A stretch of DNA of 64,000 bases from Ceratodon purpureus. Lineage: Eukaryota; Streptophyta; Bryopsida; Pseudoditrichales; Ditrichaceae. This document shows positions 24,055 through 37,004 of the stretch, one piece after another. Location of the stretch: the NCBI GenBank assembly GCA_014871385.1, contig CM026422.1:11594718-11658717 (forward strand), given 5' to 3'. The position numbers and the translations under genes were made by a program. Under the pieces are notes generated by a model. It had not been told where the DNA came from, searched no databases, and worked only from the letters and a program-made list of their open reading frames with translations. Numbering within the stretch: position 1 is the stretch's first letter; each line of letters begins with the position of its first letter.

Positions 24055-26156
24055 GATGGTTTGAGTTGTATTTACTTTACTGCAATTAAACAAATTAGAA
24101 TAATTATACTTTATATCAAGCAAAAATGTAGAAGTTTCCCACTCTATATTTACTTCTTGACAGATTGTTGACTGAGTGTTGGCCATTTCAATGGAAGTGC
24201 TTACTAGAAACTGAACTCATTACAGACTTGCACAGAGTGGTACATTTTTCTTTGATTGCCAAGCTTCAAATGCAAAATGAAATAAAGAAAAGAAAATCCA
24301 TCTCCATATTTCAGAGATTAATGTAGGGTCTCTCTAAATCTTTCCGACGAGCGTTGCACCACAGACACAAACTCATCCACAAATCCGGCTGCCTGTGTAG
24401 AGAGGTTGCTCGTGATGCAATGCTCATTGGGGAGATTTAAAGTGACCCTTAATGTAGTCATCTTCTAAAACAAACATGATGATAATAGATGTTGTTTGTA
24501 ATAAATAACTCAATGGCATATGATGAATATTATTTATGATATTTATATAAATGTTAAATGATGAGCATTACTTAGTAGAATGAAGGAGATAAGAGATATG
24601 TTAAGAGACAAATATAGTTGTGATGGGTACGGCTTTTAATATCTACCAAAGCAATATGTGATGAATTTTGTATGTGATAACTAACTTAATGGTATGTGAT
24701 GAATATTAGCTGTGATAATTTCATCACACATATGTGATGGATATTGCAAGGTTGAGGGGACCAAAGTCAGTTTATTCTAAGACAACTACAACTATGATGG
24801 ATATGTTCATGAGATAGAATTGTAATGGATATTCCCCAAAAAAAGAGAAACAATTAATAATAGTGGTAGTACAATAATTCTATGTCATCATGGATATTAC
24901 AAATATGAATTTTATAGAAAATAAATGCAAAAGGTATAATGATACCTCCACGTAATGAATAAATAACAATGATTAGTTGAAAGCCACAAGACTTGTATTG
25001 ATACATGATTGATGCTTCATTTACCTTTGCCTTCATTATATACTATAATGACTATTATAAGGAACACATAAAAAATATATATGATTAATTTAAAAGATAG
25101 GCATTGATTGACTTATAGAAGCGATAAAGATTGATGACAATCAACAAAACCTTATAGAAATCCAAAAGTTATCAAGGACGTTATTCAAATATACTTCAAG
25201 AACTTACAAAAAGTAATGCCAATCCTAGGTTTATGATCTTGTAAAAATCCTGGAAGATCCCATAAAAAAATTACCTTTAAGGTGATGCAAATTTTTCTCC
25301 ATGATAATTATTTTATTCAAAACATGTAGTGTTAGATTGCTTATGAATATGAGTCACGCTACTATTAAATCCAAAGGTAAAGATTACTTGCATCTTGAAT
25401 TTCATTTATCAAATTGATTATGACTTCAAAAATCTTGATTCTTATGACATTAATTCTCATTCCATTTTAATAGGGGAAAATCTAGGACTACCTTGAATTC
25501 ATCCACACATATACAATGACTAAACCATTGGCTATGGATTCATATTTCTTGTCATGCTTATGATTAAATTTTGGATTTCTGAAGTCTTCATGAAGGACAT
25601 AAGCATCTTCGATCAGTCATCCACTTTGTAACACAAACATGTAACGCAATTGAAAACATGCATGTATCAGACTCGAATGATCTTACAAATAACTCATCTG
25701 TATACTCAACTTATCCATCTCATACAAGCTTAGTTTTTGCATGGTTTGAAATGATCAGTAGGATAAGGGTTATTTGATTACGACTCCTCATTTACAATGA
25801 AATTCAACGATTTCAATATTTAACAATTTGTACAGGTCACAAATCCCCACATTTGTGTAGTGGATACACGATGTTCCCACCGGTTTTCTAATTGGTCAAG
25901 AGAGTGCATATTTGCGAATTCTGTGTCGTCCCTCGTGAACAATCTGTTGGACAACCAGGGCTTTACCGTGAGGACAAAACTGCGCACAGCCGCAGCAGGT
26001 CCTAAGCCAAATAAGCAAGCCATCATTTGATATGGGTTTGAGCAATGCATTATGATACATAATGTATTTGTGAAAACAATAAGCAGTTGTATCCAAGTTA
26101 GAGTCAAGTGGCACTGCACTGAATGAAGCCTCTTTCTTTACCCAGATTAAGTCTCT
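24055..26156. other. AT-rich intergenic DNA; right part is 3' flank of the zinc-finger/UBA gene
   Basis: No gene seen. 24480-24740 has loosely repeated TGTGATGAATATT-like motifs. The last few hundred bases before 26157 should contain the 3' untranslated region and polyadenylation signal of the minus-strand gene; no single signal was singled out. Confidence 0.5.
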
Positions 26157-29100
26157 TCACACAAGTAAGTGTGACAGAAGCTCTGACATCAGGAGGTCTT
26201 GCTCCTCTGCTGCCTCATCAATTAATTTCACAGGCTGCTGATTCCACAACGATGCACCAAATGGACTTGCGTGATGGAAACCATTCTTTGCAGGAGCTCT
26301 TCTTGCTGAATCAGAGAACGCTGGAGTGAATCCCTCCCCGTATGTTCCAAAAGGAGAGTTGAAGAACGATTGTCCATCGAGTGTCCCATTAAGTGACATG
26401 TAAGGACCGGAGTCTGTAATCCCCTTGTTTGTAGCAAAGCTGGTAAATGTAGAGGAGGGGTAACTCCAGATTCCATTGAGTGACGGGACTGCATTAACAG
26501 TCGAGTCAAATGTTGCCTCATTGACAGCTATAATATCTGTCATGCGTGAAATCAACTGCTCATCGAAACCAAATGTGTCATTCAAGACTGCGGCTGCAAC
26601 ACTAGTGACGGTCGAAGCTGTCAATTCATAGCTGTTCTGCACCTGGCTTTGTAGCCCCCCAGAAGGTGTCTCGTAATATGCAGCATTTCTTTGAGACATA
26701 GACGTCGTATGTACCGACTGTGGCTGACCCTGATTCTCCAGAGAGTATAATCCACCCACTGCTCTACTGTTCCCTGAGGTATGGTGAGAATCTTCCAGGC
26801 CCACTAAAGAATTGTATCGTGCCAGGTCAGAAATAAACCCACTAGCAAATGGACCAAAACTTTTCTGGGAATCAGAACCATTGGCAGAACCAGACAATGG
26901 TGAAAAGTCCTGGCCATCGGCAGTACCGTTCAGCATTCCGTCCCACACACCAGTGGCAAGATCACTAGAACTCTGAGAAGATGCCTGACCGAACGACTGA
27001 TGCGGAGACACCATATTATGGAAAGTACCCTGCAAAAGAGGCAAATACTCTTCAGACTCTGCATTTTAACTTCTTTATCTTATCCGTGAAACAGACCCAT
27101 AGTCTGTTGTAGCACCTTCATGTTTGAACAGTGACTACAAATTCGATATAGTCACAGATAGTGCAAAACAGTTAAATAAGACAAATAAATAACATTGCAA
27201 AGCCCCTTCAGACATTAACGCCAGATTCAACAAGCAGGGAGTTAGCATGTAACACAGAATACTTCCAGAGTTCGAATACAAGTTCAGCATCATTTCTAGA
27301 TCCTGCAGACAAAGTAATATCGGGAAAGTACCTGGCTTGATTCTCGTGAAGAGTTCCAATATGAACTCGAAGACCTCAAAACTTTCAGAGCTGCATCGAT
27401 ATCACCATCAGTGCTTATAACCGCCACCTCCACTTGCTCCTGTACAAGCATAATATTCAAATTAAGAAAAAATATTTAATAGATCGAGATCCTGCGAAAC
27501 TGCAACCAAGACACTTATAAACAGCAAACCTTGACAAGACAGCCAGCGTATAACAGCATTCTCAGAGTTAAATAAATCAGTAATAAAATTTCCAGACAGG
27601 AATCGTAACAAATTTACAAACCTGTGAAAAACCCTCAGAACGCATGACCTCTTTCAAAACATCCATCTCCGAAATTACGTCCTGTTAACCCAGGTCCAAC
27701 CCCTTTTAGAAGATCCACCATGAAGCAGTAATATATGCAACACATACTCTATTGTTATAAGATGTAAAGTGGCGAAAAAGATAAAAGCTTCCAGTATCCG
27801 AGTTTCTACTCGTAACGTCCTCAACTTACATAATCCCTCGTGCCTTGATCACATTATCATGAGAAGAAAGGGAAGGACAATTAACAGAACCACACAGACG
27901 AGTAAGTATAGGTAAAATGATTCTTACTATTTTCTCTTCACGATGCACATGCATGTCTGTTTGCATAGACGATTCATTTCGAAGAAGCCAGTCTAGGCAT
28001 TGCTCCACATCACTACCACATATTCGTACGGCCAAATTCGACTGCCAATCAGTAAATCCATACCTGCACAATATTCCAGGAAGGACGAGGGAGGTAATTC
28101 TCATTATTATGCTCCAGAAAATTAGAAAGAGTAACTGCAGGGTAAAAAACTTACCAGGATCAACTAATATATTAATGAAAGGAACCAGATAATAATTGGC
28201 CGTGCAACTAACAGTCCAAAACTTCCCAGTCCGCCACACGCTTCATAAAAGAGGAGAATGCCTAGGTACTTACAACTCTCTCACCAACTCTATCGAGGTA
28301 AAATCAGAACGAAAAGCTACAATGAATAACTTCAAAGTCAATAAGAAACCCCAATACAATTTTTTATTTCATAAATGAAATCATCTGTAGACGGGAAAGT
28401 ATACTCTGCGTAACAATTTATAGTAGACCAAAATCGTGTATTGTGTTAGGCAATCTTAGGCGAACAAAGATAAATATCCAGGTTTAAACAGTATGTATAG
28501 TAACATGTCAGCTGGCAAAAACGAAAGAACATAACTCGAAGCTGCAGAAGTAACTCACTCTTGTAATAGTTTGGCAAGAGCCAAAAATTTGCGGTGCCGA
28601 ATAGCACTTATGAAATTTTCACTCCACTGCTTGATGATAGTATCAGAATCAGTTTGCTTAGATTGTCTTTCATTCTGCATCACAGGAGTAGCAGCTGAGG
28701 TAGCTGCCAGTGCCGCAGCAGCTTCCTCTGCTTCACGTTTCTCCCGTGCCTTCGCTGCACGCTGCAAGTGCTTCTTTTCATTCTTCGTGCGTGCCCTAAC
28801 AACACATTATACCAAAGTCAAACTCTCAAATTAAATCCCGAGCCTTCTTTCAAAGAAACTTAGATGTGTAACGTAAGTAATAAACAAGAAGAGCTAATCA
28901 AACGGATCCTGTTAAGAACTGGATTGTACACTCATTAACAGACTCAGAACACCTCAAGAAATGTGCAGTACAATGAAGAAAAAACTACAGAAAAGGGAGA
29001 AAGTACAATGTACCTAAGTCGACGAGCTTCCAGGTCATCTTCCTCTCCTACTGCAACTCCAGCGCTTGCAGGTTGTCTAACAACTGGAGGCCGTGGAATT

Positions 29101-31717
29101 GAAGTAGAAGATGTTGGGATGTTAATATCTTGCGAAGGATTAAGTGATACTAAATGAGGAGCAGGTGTCTTTAAGTCTGTTTGCTGCGAATGACATTGAA
29201 TATCAACACGATTACAAGAAAATCCGAAGGCAGGGTGAAGAGCCAAAGCAAAGAACAAAAAGATGGTCCATCAAGTTAACTGTAAATAATAGACTATATA
29301 ATCACACATTACTGCACGTACACATACAGCAAAACTAACAAATATAGCACAGCAATAATCAGTTCATATTAGTGCAGTCTAAAGGGGCTAGTACACGTAC
29401 AGTACTACATTTCTCATACCTATGCTGCCTGTTGGAAAGGTGGCTTAAGAAGAGCTTTCACAGGATGTTTGAATGTTGATAATGAAATGCCTGGCAGGAT
29501 AAATACCTTAAACCCATTCAAAAGCTCGTTACATCGCCCGCGCGCCCATGCATTGACGACAGGCGCTGTCTCCACTCCTCGACCAACTGGAAGAACTTTT
29601 CTGAGATCTTTTGAAATCATCAACTGCCGTGAACTATCATCATCACTCTCTGAATTTTGAGCTGAACGACTGTCGAAAGATGTAGCACTCATGTAAGTCT
29701 CAGTATTGTTCTTTGCACTGGAGCCTCTTTTACTAGCAGCTATCTCAGATCTAGCTGCCGCTATAGCTGCTACAGTTGATTCTCTTGATAACACTTTAAC
29801 CACTGCATTAGAAGTGTTACTAGAGCTGGCACTTGCACTTCCGCTTTGATTAGAAATTCCTTTATTCCCAGGTAGCGATGGAAAGGTTGATGCTCGATTT
29901 AACACTAGAGGTTTAGGTACAGTATCCTTGTTCTCTACTTTGGAAGACTTTGATGTGCTCAATTGTTGGGGTTTATCCTCTTTCTCCTTCTTCCCAGGTA
30001 TCGTAGGTGCAACTGTTGGAAGAACTATTTCAGGCATCTTCGCTTTTCTCCGCTTCTTGCTGTTAAATGTCCAGAACAAACCACATGAGCTTATAAGTAA
30101 AAACATGAAAATCCTACCTGACGATACTGCTATAAGTAGTCCATTCATGCCGCTGCTATCCTACAACAGTGTTTCACATAATTGACTACAACCACAGATC
30201 TATATAGAGTTTTTAATATTCTTCAACGATGGCCTTATTGGTAGGCGAACATGCAGACTTCCCGTTGGAAATATATCTGACTCAAAGTTCTTAAAACGCA
30301 AATAACTTAAACAAAATCAAGGGTAAAACGGTGATTGATTTGTCAACATCACTACTAAGTCAACACAAAACTGGTTCGCCGATAACCTAAGTGAACGGGG
30401 CAAACAGATTTCAGAGCAATCGATCAGATTGTTACTCGTTTCTGAGGATCGTTAATAAATCTCGATAGCTAAATTCTCTGTCTACAAAAAGATCCACTAT
30501 TCAGCGCTTGTAGAAACAGTACTTGCTCTTATATTTAAGGTGACGAGGAACACAACACTAGAGAAAGAGGTGCGCAGTACACATTATAAACAAGATGTTT
30601 TCAATAAGAAATGATGCATACCTACTATCATTCCGAGCATGAATTGGATGTGATTTAGTCACCTGTGCGATGCAACACACGGCTACTTAGTAATCCATCA
30701 TGTTAAGACCCCTACCCTAATAAATATCAAGCAGCTCACATGTTTTAGCTAATTGAGTAGACATTTAACATCTTCCAGCACTACGAATAGCCCGGAAAAG
30801 CCTCAACTACTGTAAATTGAGGAAAAGTTAGGTACTTACTCGACCGGGACATGGTTTGTCACTTTTGGAGCCTTTCCCACACCCTCGTGGACATTGAAAT
30901 CCTGTTTTGCGCTGCCTTCAGACCACAAACAACATATGTTCAAGAAACTGCAGAGAGAGTATCTCAAACTGATAGCAGTCCATGGCATTGAATGATTCTA
31001 CACTTGAGCGCAAGCTAGCACCTGAACTTGAATAATTCCACCAATTACTGCACCCCGCATCATTGAGGCCAACCCGAAAGAAGGCAAATAATGAATGTGA
31101 GAAGTGGGTCATATAAACCCACAAGAATATGGCACTGTTGAAGGAGGATGAAAGACTTTTTGCAACCAGATATCTAGACTCAGAAGGTGCACATTGCTTA
31201 CTGGGTTTTCTGCATCCAAGTGATGAGATACACGACTTTGAATACTTTTTTCATCACTTACTTTAGTATCTAATGAAGAATCTGAGAAGACATGTATGGA
31301 CCAAATCTATCCTGAAAGCAGCAATAAAGGCCCCTTGAGTGGGATCTTAACTCTCTAAAAGTAACTTTATGTACACATTAGAAATTTAGGCTCAACGCAA
31401 AATGAGCAAGGCTCAGGCTCAGCTCTAGATTCGTAAAGGAGTAATGCGAGTAGCACAAACTTTTGCAATAAAAAATGTGTCATCGGCCTCCAAAATGTAA
31501 AGTACACCGGCTTGGGATCAACATACTTGTCAAGACGTATGGTCTTAAGATACGTTTCAATGCAGTGCTGGTGATAAATTGTTGGTGACGGGCATCCTTC
31601 AAATGTGCAAGCAATAGCATTGAGCTCATCCTGCGTACTGTCACAGACTTCTCCACAATATTCACAATAACCTTCCAGCTCATGAAGAGATTGGCATGCC
31701 GCAGGAGCCATGGTCAT
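26157..31717 (-). CDS. Zinc-finger and UBA domain protein, ten coding exons
   Basis: Coding exons: 31717-31527, 30915-30840, 30662-30622, 30059-29507, 29183-29014, 28795-28559, 28063-27928, 27681-27622, 27439-27332 and 27029-26157. All junctions are GT..AG and in phase, giving about 814 residues. A Cys/His-rich finger (CEYCGEVC, then YHQHCIETYLK) spans about 18-60. A second Cys cluster, RKTGFQCPRGCGKG, follows at 66-89, then SHPIHARND and a basic KKRRKAK stretch. A UBA domain (YGFTDWQSNLAV, DVEQCLDWLLR) lies near 423-456. The C-terminal third is Ser/Gly/Asn-rich and probably disordered. UBA domains bind ubiquitin; the finger may be RING-like, but ligase activity is not shown. I know this arrangement from other plants as an uncharacterised protein. 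ATG 31717 is the first in the exon; a second lies at 31711. Confidence 0.85.
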
Positions 31718-34140
31718 TACGGTAGCCACCAGGGGATGAAATAGTAGAGGGCAGGGAAAGGCCAAACGAGACGTAGTTTTGAGTGTCTGAGATGTCCTCT
31801 TAAGAAACACCCTGGGAACAGAAAGGATGAATTAGTATCAGAGATGACGTACACATATGCTAAAGCGGGATAAAGAGTAGAACGGCAGAAAGTTGAAAGA
31901 GAGGGCATCCGCAATACGAATTCATTAACCCCTTGACGACGGATACACCAAATGGAAGATGGCAGCTCCAAAATTCTAAACGGCCACCACAGGAAGCGGG
32001 TGAACTTTCCCTGGTAACTGATCTTTTCAATTTGAAGTATTCAGATCGTTCAAGGCATGGCTGACGTAATACAAAGGCAGTCTATCCTCCTTTATTCATG
32101 AACCTTTCTTTCAACTAGTGTTCATTGACAATGCTTTATACGTGACAACCGATAGCGCCTCATAATCGCCTGCATACTACGCTAAACATCTCTGCACAAA
32201 ATGTGGCCACCAGGAAATGAATAGGCCAGGAACAGGTTAAGTCGGAGTCAATTATTGTGAGACTACTGCTTCCAAAAGTGGACACGTTGTATCAGATGCA
32301 TCATACAACCTGAATAAGGATAGTGCAGCCTGGGTGAGAACTATAATCTAAGCGCTACTACACTAGAACAAAAGCAACTGCTTACGAACTATCAGTAATA
32401 ATGGTAAATAATATGTTAGGGTTTATGGTATTTATCTAACTCCATGTCCTGTCGAGACGGAATTCTAATCGCTTCAATCCTCTTGATGATGAAGCGATTT
32501 AACATCCCAAGCTAAACACAGCAGGAAATACTGAAAACTAAAGTATCTGAAATCAAATGCGGTTACAAAGCGCAAAGTTCCAGTCTGATCGCACCACCAT
32601 TGTCCTCCAATTCCAATCGAAAAGGAAGTCTAAGTTAAACTATTTGCTCTAGCCCTGCTACATTAAGCAGAACTAATCAAGTTTAATGAAAACTGGTACA
32701 AACAAAATATGCTCACTAATTGCGCTACTGTGGATCCTCAAGACGTACATTAGGTGCTGCAGTGCAGAGCATAGGGCAAGAAATGAGTAAACAAGCCAAG
32801 ATCTGTCACGCAACAAACCCTTCAACAGCTCCACAGACAGGCAAACGCTTCTCAACAACATATGCCCTAATTGTTGTCAGAACCTTGATTCAGTCTATCC
32901 AGCCACTTTCTAGCAGGACAACGTAGGATAGAAAGTAAAAAAGAAAGACTCCTCGCACCCTTAAACAACAGAGAACGATCATCGACGCCGGACAATATGG
33001 AAAAGCAAGACAGTATCGCCGCTGAAACGTAGTGAACTTATACTTGAAAACACAAGACGAATACAATATTATCGCGAACATGCAAATCTGCAGGCCCACA
33101 GGTCGGGCAATTGCCCCGATGTGCACCTCCAAATGAGCACACCGATATCCATTTCTAAAATGTAATGTGGCTACTGAATAGTCCTCTAATAGTCATCTCT
33201 ATCACAGTCCCGCACATCTCTGAGTAGACACCTCCACGCAGCCTCGCAATCGCTACAACAGATCTATTCACTCCCAAAACGAATCTAGGGAAAATCTTAT
33301 AACTATTTCCACTTACAACCTCCTCACATACTCCTCACACACACTTCTGCCGATACTAATCGACAAAAAGGTACAAATTGAACCCGAGACACCAAAAATC
33401 AACTCCCACACCTCGAGAATTAGCCTCGATTCCTTAGCCTATACCAAATGGCATCATCCGACACTCCTAACACCACTATCAACGAACCTCCAACATTAAA
33501 CACACCACCACTACCACTCACACTCCTCACACAAACCTCAAAGCTAAAAACAAAAAATAGCGAAATTCCAAACCTCCAAAACAAGACTATCTACGAACCA
33601 CACCGCAGAAACGCTCGGGCTGATCCGCTTCACTACAACCAATCCGGCAGAACTAAGTACTCCACCACAAAAATTAACTCTAAAGAACAAACTCATCATA
33701 ATTGAACTCACACAATCGTACGAACTCACAAGAATGCGATTCCCAAGACGAAAAACCTCCCTCACCACCCCCGAAACGCAACAAATTCCGCCTCATCTCA
33801 CCACGACCAAACCTCCAATCACTGCCACCCCCCGACCAGAGAATTAGCTCACTATCAATCAACCACCCTACCCTCACACAATTTCACTCCGCTCCCGACC
33901 ATCAACCTACCTCCAAACAATCCTCCAAATCCTCCTCCGCTCTCCACCTCCACCGCTGAAAATTCAAACCGTGAAAGCGCCACTCCTCCTCTCCACCAAA
34001 GAGTCGTCAGATTGAGGCTCCCAGACCGACAAGCGCAGCAACAACAAGATGACGGACGCCGAACTCGAGCTCCCACACACAAGCTTATTCTCTTCAAAGA
34101 ACAACTCTAATGAAGCTTTCTCGCCCCTTCACACTCCGCG
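31718..34140 (-). promoter_or_regulatory. Leader, probable 5' UTR intron and promoter of the zinc-finger/UBA gene
   Basis: An acceptor (TTCCCAG|GGTG) sits at 31811, 94 bases before the ATG, so an intron in the 5' UTR is likely. The C/CA-rich stretch at about 33300-34110 (plus-strand view) resembles the leader at 11300-12300 and probably holds the first exon and promoter. Open frames there on both strands are low-complexity and not convincing genes. Confidence 0.45.
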
Positions 34141-36078
34141 AGAGAGACGAAGTTCCCACGTTCCCCATCGTTCTCTCCCGTTCCCTACGAGTTCCCTCCC
34201 GTAGCTTCCGGTACGTTCCCCATTCGAGCTCGACGGACGAGGACAGAACGGACTTTGTATATTTTAGTCTCGTTCGTTGGTCTCCTCGACGACGTTCAAA
34301 TTTTGACGAGGGATTTTGACGGAGGGGGACGAAATGGGCGAGGCAGACGAAGTTCCTATGAAAGTGCTTTTGTTATTTTTGGTTCCCAATGACGTTCCCA
34401 GTTTGAGTTTGACGGAGGGGGACGAGAAGGACGGACGAGTTTTTGTGTCAGTGGCGTTGCTGACGAACGGTTCTCTGTACCGCAGATGTCTCTGTCGAGT
34501 AAGTGGGATGGTGACCTTTTTACTTTTTAGCGTTGGGGGTTTACTTTTCTTGGGGGACTGAGTTTACCTTTTTCTTTTTAACTTGTTCGGTTGGACGGCA
34601 AGTTGGTGGAGGAACCCAGGAGCGGGGACTTAGCGTTTTTAGGAGAGTGTGAGAATGAGTTTGTGGTTCCTGGGTTGTGTTGTGGGATTCATCTAGAGTA
34701 TATGCTCTTGGTTTCAGGATTTTGGATTGGGTTTTGATGCGTTGGGAGGGTGACTTCACGTATAATTAACTGCGGCTTTAAGTTATGTTAGATGCTTGTA
34801 CCTATGATTTGAAAAGAAGGTGTACTAGTGGATTTTTTTATTGAGAAGACTATTCTAAAGATGAAGTGAAATGGTGGAGTTCAATCAAACACGTCTTGCG
34901 TGTCTGGGGTAAAGTTCAATTTTTTTGACTCATAAAGATGTCCGTCGGATGACAGTACAACTTATCTTCAATTATTGTGATTACAGACAACAGAATCGTA
35001 AAAGATACTCTAGATGCAGATCAGGTCCAACCGTACTAGCCGTGTACGCAAGAAACGCTAAAATATCCTCTTAGTCAAATAAGGTGTACGCATGTCGGCC
35101 AGTTGTCCTCATGGACAGATAAGATCTAAGGTTATTGGTCATCCTTTCTGAACAGATAAGATCTAAGGTTATTTGTCATCTTTAGTTGACAGCTAAGGTT
35201 TAAACTTATTAGCTATCTGTAACAGACGAACATCAAAGGTCTAAGCATATAAACCATCTAAGCATGACTACAACATACATTTTGAAGTTTAAGACACAGT
35301 TAGAATACAATAATTTTAGTCATATGGCTAAAAAGTGCAACTTTGGATTAATTGTGTTAATTGCGTATTCATTTATGACAGATATTCAAATATAAAAAGA
35401 ATTGAGTATGGATAAGACTTCTACATCAAAAAACATTGGATTGCTGAATATAAATTAATATAATTTAGCCAATTCTAAAGCCTAAATAGAAAGCAATAGA
35501 ATATACAATTGAATAAAGTTTTCATTTTTTATATACACTCTAAATCAATTTTCTAATCAATTATTTTTTATTTTTGAATTTTGGGTAAATTTCATTTAAA
35601 TTATAAATTTTTGAATTTGTTTCTTGATGTAGAAAATTGCAAAAAAATTTGGAAATCTAATCTTTTCTTTGGTCCAAGTAGTAGAAAAAAAAGGTTGTAG
35701 TGTCCATGCAACAATTTTAACTAGTTGGATAGTTTGGAAGCTATAGTTTACCTTTCTACCGCCATCAAGATTTTTCAATACAAAAAGCTAACATGTTAAT
35801 CTTTCAAATTATTGAAAAGCAAAAAATACTTTTTTTTAATTCAAAATTTTTCTCTAAGAATAATAAAATCTTTACACCTACTCAATCAAGTTAAAAATAT
35901 TGAATCTCCAGTGGAGCAAGAATTTGACACAAACGCCTTGGAGGGGTGGGTGGGCGGGTATAGGTGTTTATACCTTAACATCATTGTTCTCAAGAACCAA
36001 AAATCAATGGCTTTGGTTTGCTCTAGACATCAGGGAATGTTATCATTGTGGGGCATAGGCACACTAGAGCATCAGGTA
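34141..36078. other. Intergenic; GTTCC-rich patch then AT-rich DNA
   Basis: 34149-34410 is rich in ACGTTCCC/AGTTCCC repeats and in ACGGACGAGGAC-like runs. 34760-36078 is mostly AT-rich with no supported gene. Near 35125-35200, AGATAAGATCTAAGGTTATT is repeated with small changes. Confidence 0.5.
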
Positions 36079-36483
36079 AGGTCGACCCTCCTAAAACCAA
36101 CAACTTAAGGATTTTGAGTTTTTTTTTGCAGAGTTATAACTTATTTTCAGGGTGTATTTTTTCCATCTAGGAAAGTTGTTTTCTAAGAGAATGCAATTTT
36201 TTCAAAATTTTCTTTCCAATATTGAAATAAATACAAATTTTTAAACACGAAAGTACTTCACAGCCCAAAACTGATATGTAGACCCTCCCAAAACCACACC
36301 TAGCTGCTACTTAATTTCACTCATGATCCGACCCAAAATCACCAGCTTTTACAGCCTTTTAGAGTGTATTGATGGGTTAATTTGAATTGAGTGTTCTGAC
36401 AAGGCTAGTTCACCCAAGTTGCGGTTCTGAGGAGATCTACAGGTTGATTCTTGGGTGGAAGGTGGTTTTAGGAGGGTCGGCCT
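36079..36483. mobile_element. TA-flanked MITE with 21-bp inverted ends
   Basis: The left end is AGGTCGACCCTCCTAAAACC(A). The inverted right end is identical except for one base (GGTCGGCC instead of GGTCGACC). TA flanks both sides (36077-36078 and 36484-36485), so this is a Tc1/mariner-type non-autonomous element of 405 bp. A similar run, AGACCCTCCCAAAACCACAC, occurs inside at about 36280. Partial look-alikes at 42495-42530 and 43180 suggest decayed relatives. Confidence 0.8.
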
Positions 36484-37004
36484 TATTATTAGCCTTGTCT
36501 GTTCTTGTGGTTTCAGTTCGTGAGCTTTGAGCCGATGCTTTTGTTTTGAACTTATTAAAAAACGTGTTTAATTTCTATCAGTGAGCTTCATACTTCTACG
36601 TTGCGTGTTCTACTGTAGTTACATACATCTGTACGTATTGTCTTGAAAGTTTATAACTGGTACAAAATTGACACTTTGTAACTGAATTTCATATTAAAAT
36701 TCATAATTGTATTTATAAATGACTATCATTTATTTTTATCTAAGATATATACAATATTCCCTAACAACTTTTACTTTTGAATCTACTTTCAAATTCAGTT
36801 TTAAAATTAAAAACTTTTTTTTTTTTTTTTTTTTTACTTTAGCTTCATTATATAAGATCTTCATCACACAAGATCATTTTATATTATTCAAAGTATAAGG
36901 CTCGTGACCATAATATTCTCAACGATTTTTTACATTTTTTTAACTGAACAAATATCATCTCATAAAGTGAAACAAGTTGATCTTATTACGTGAGTTAATA
37001 CACG

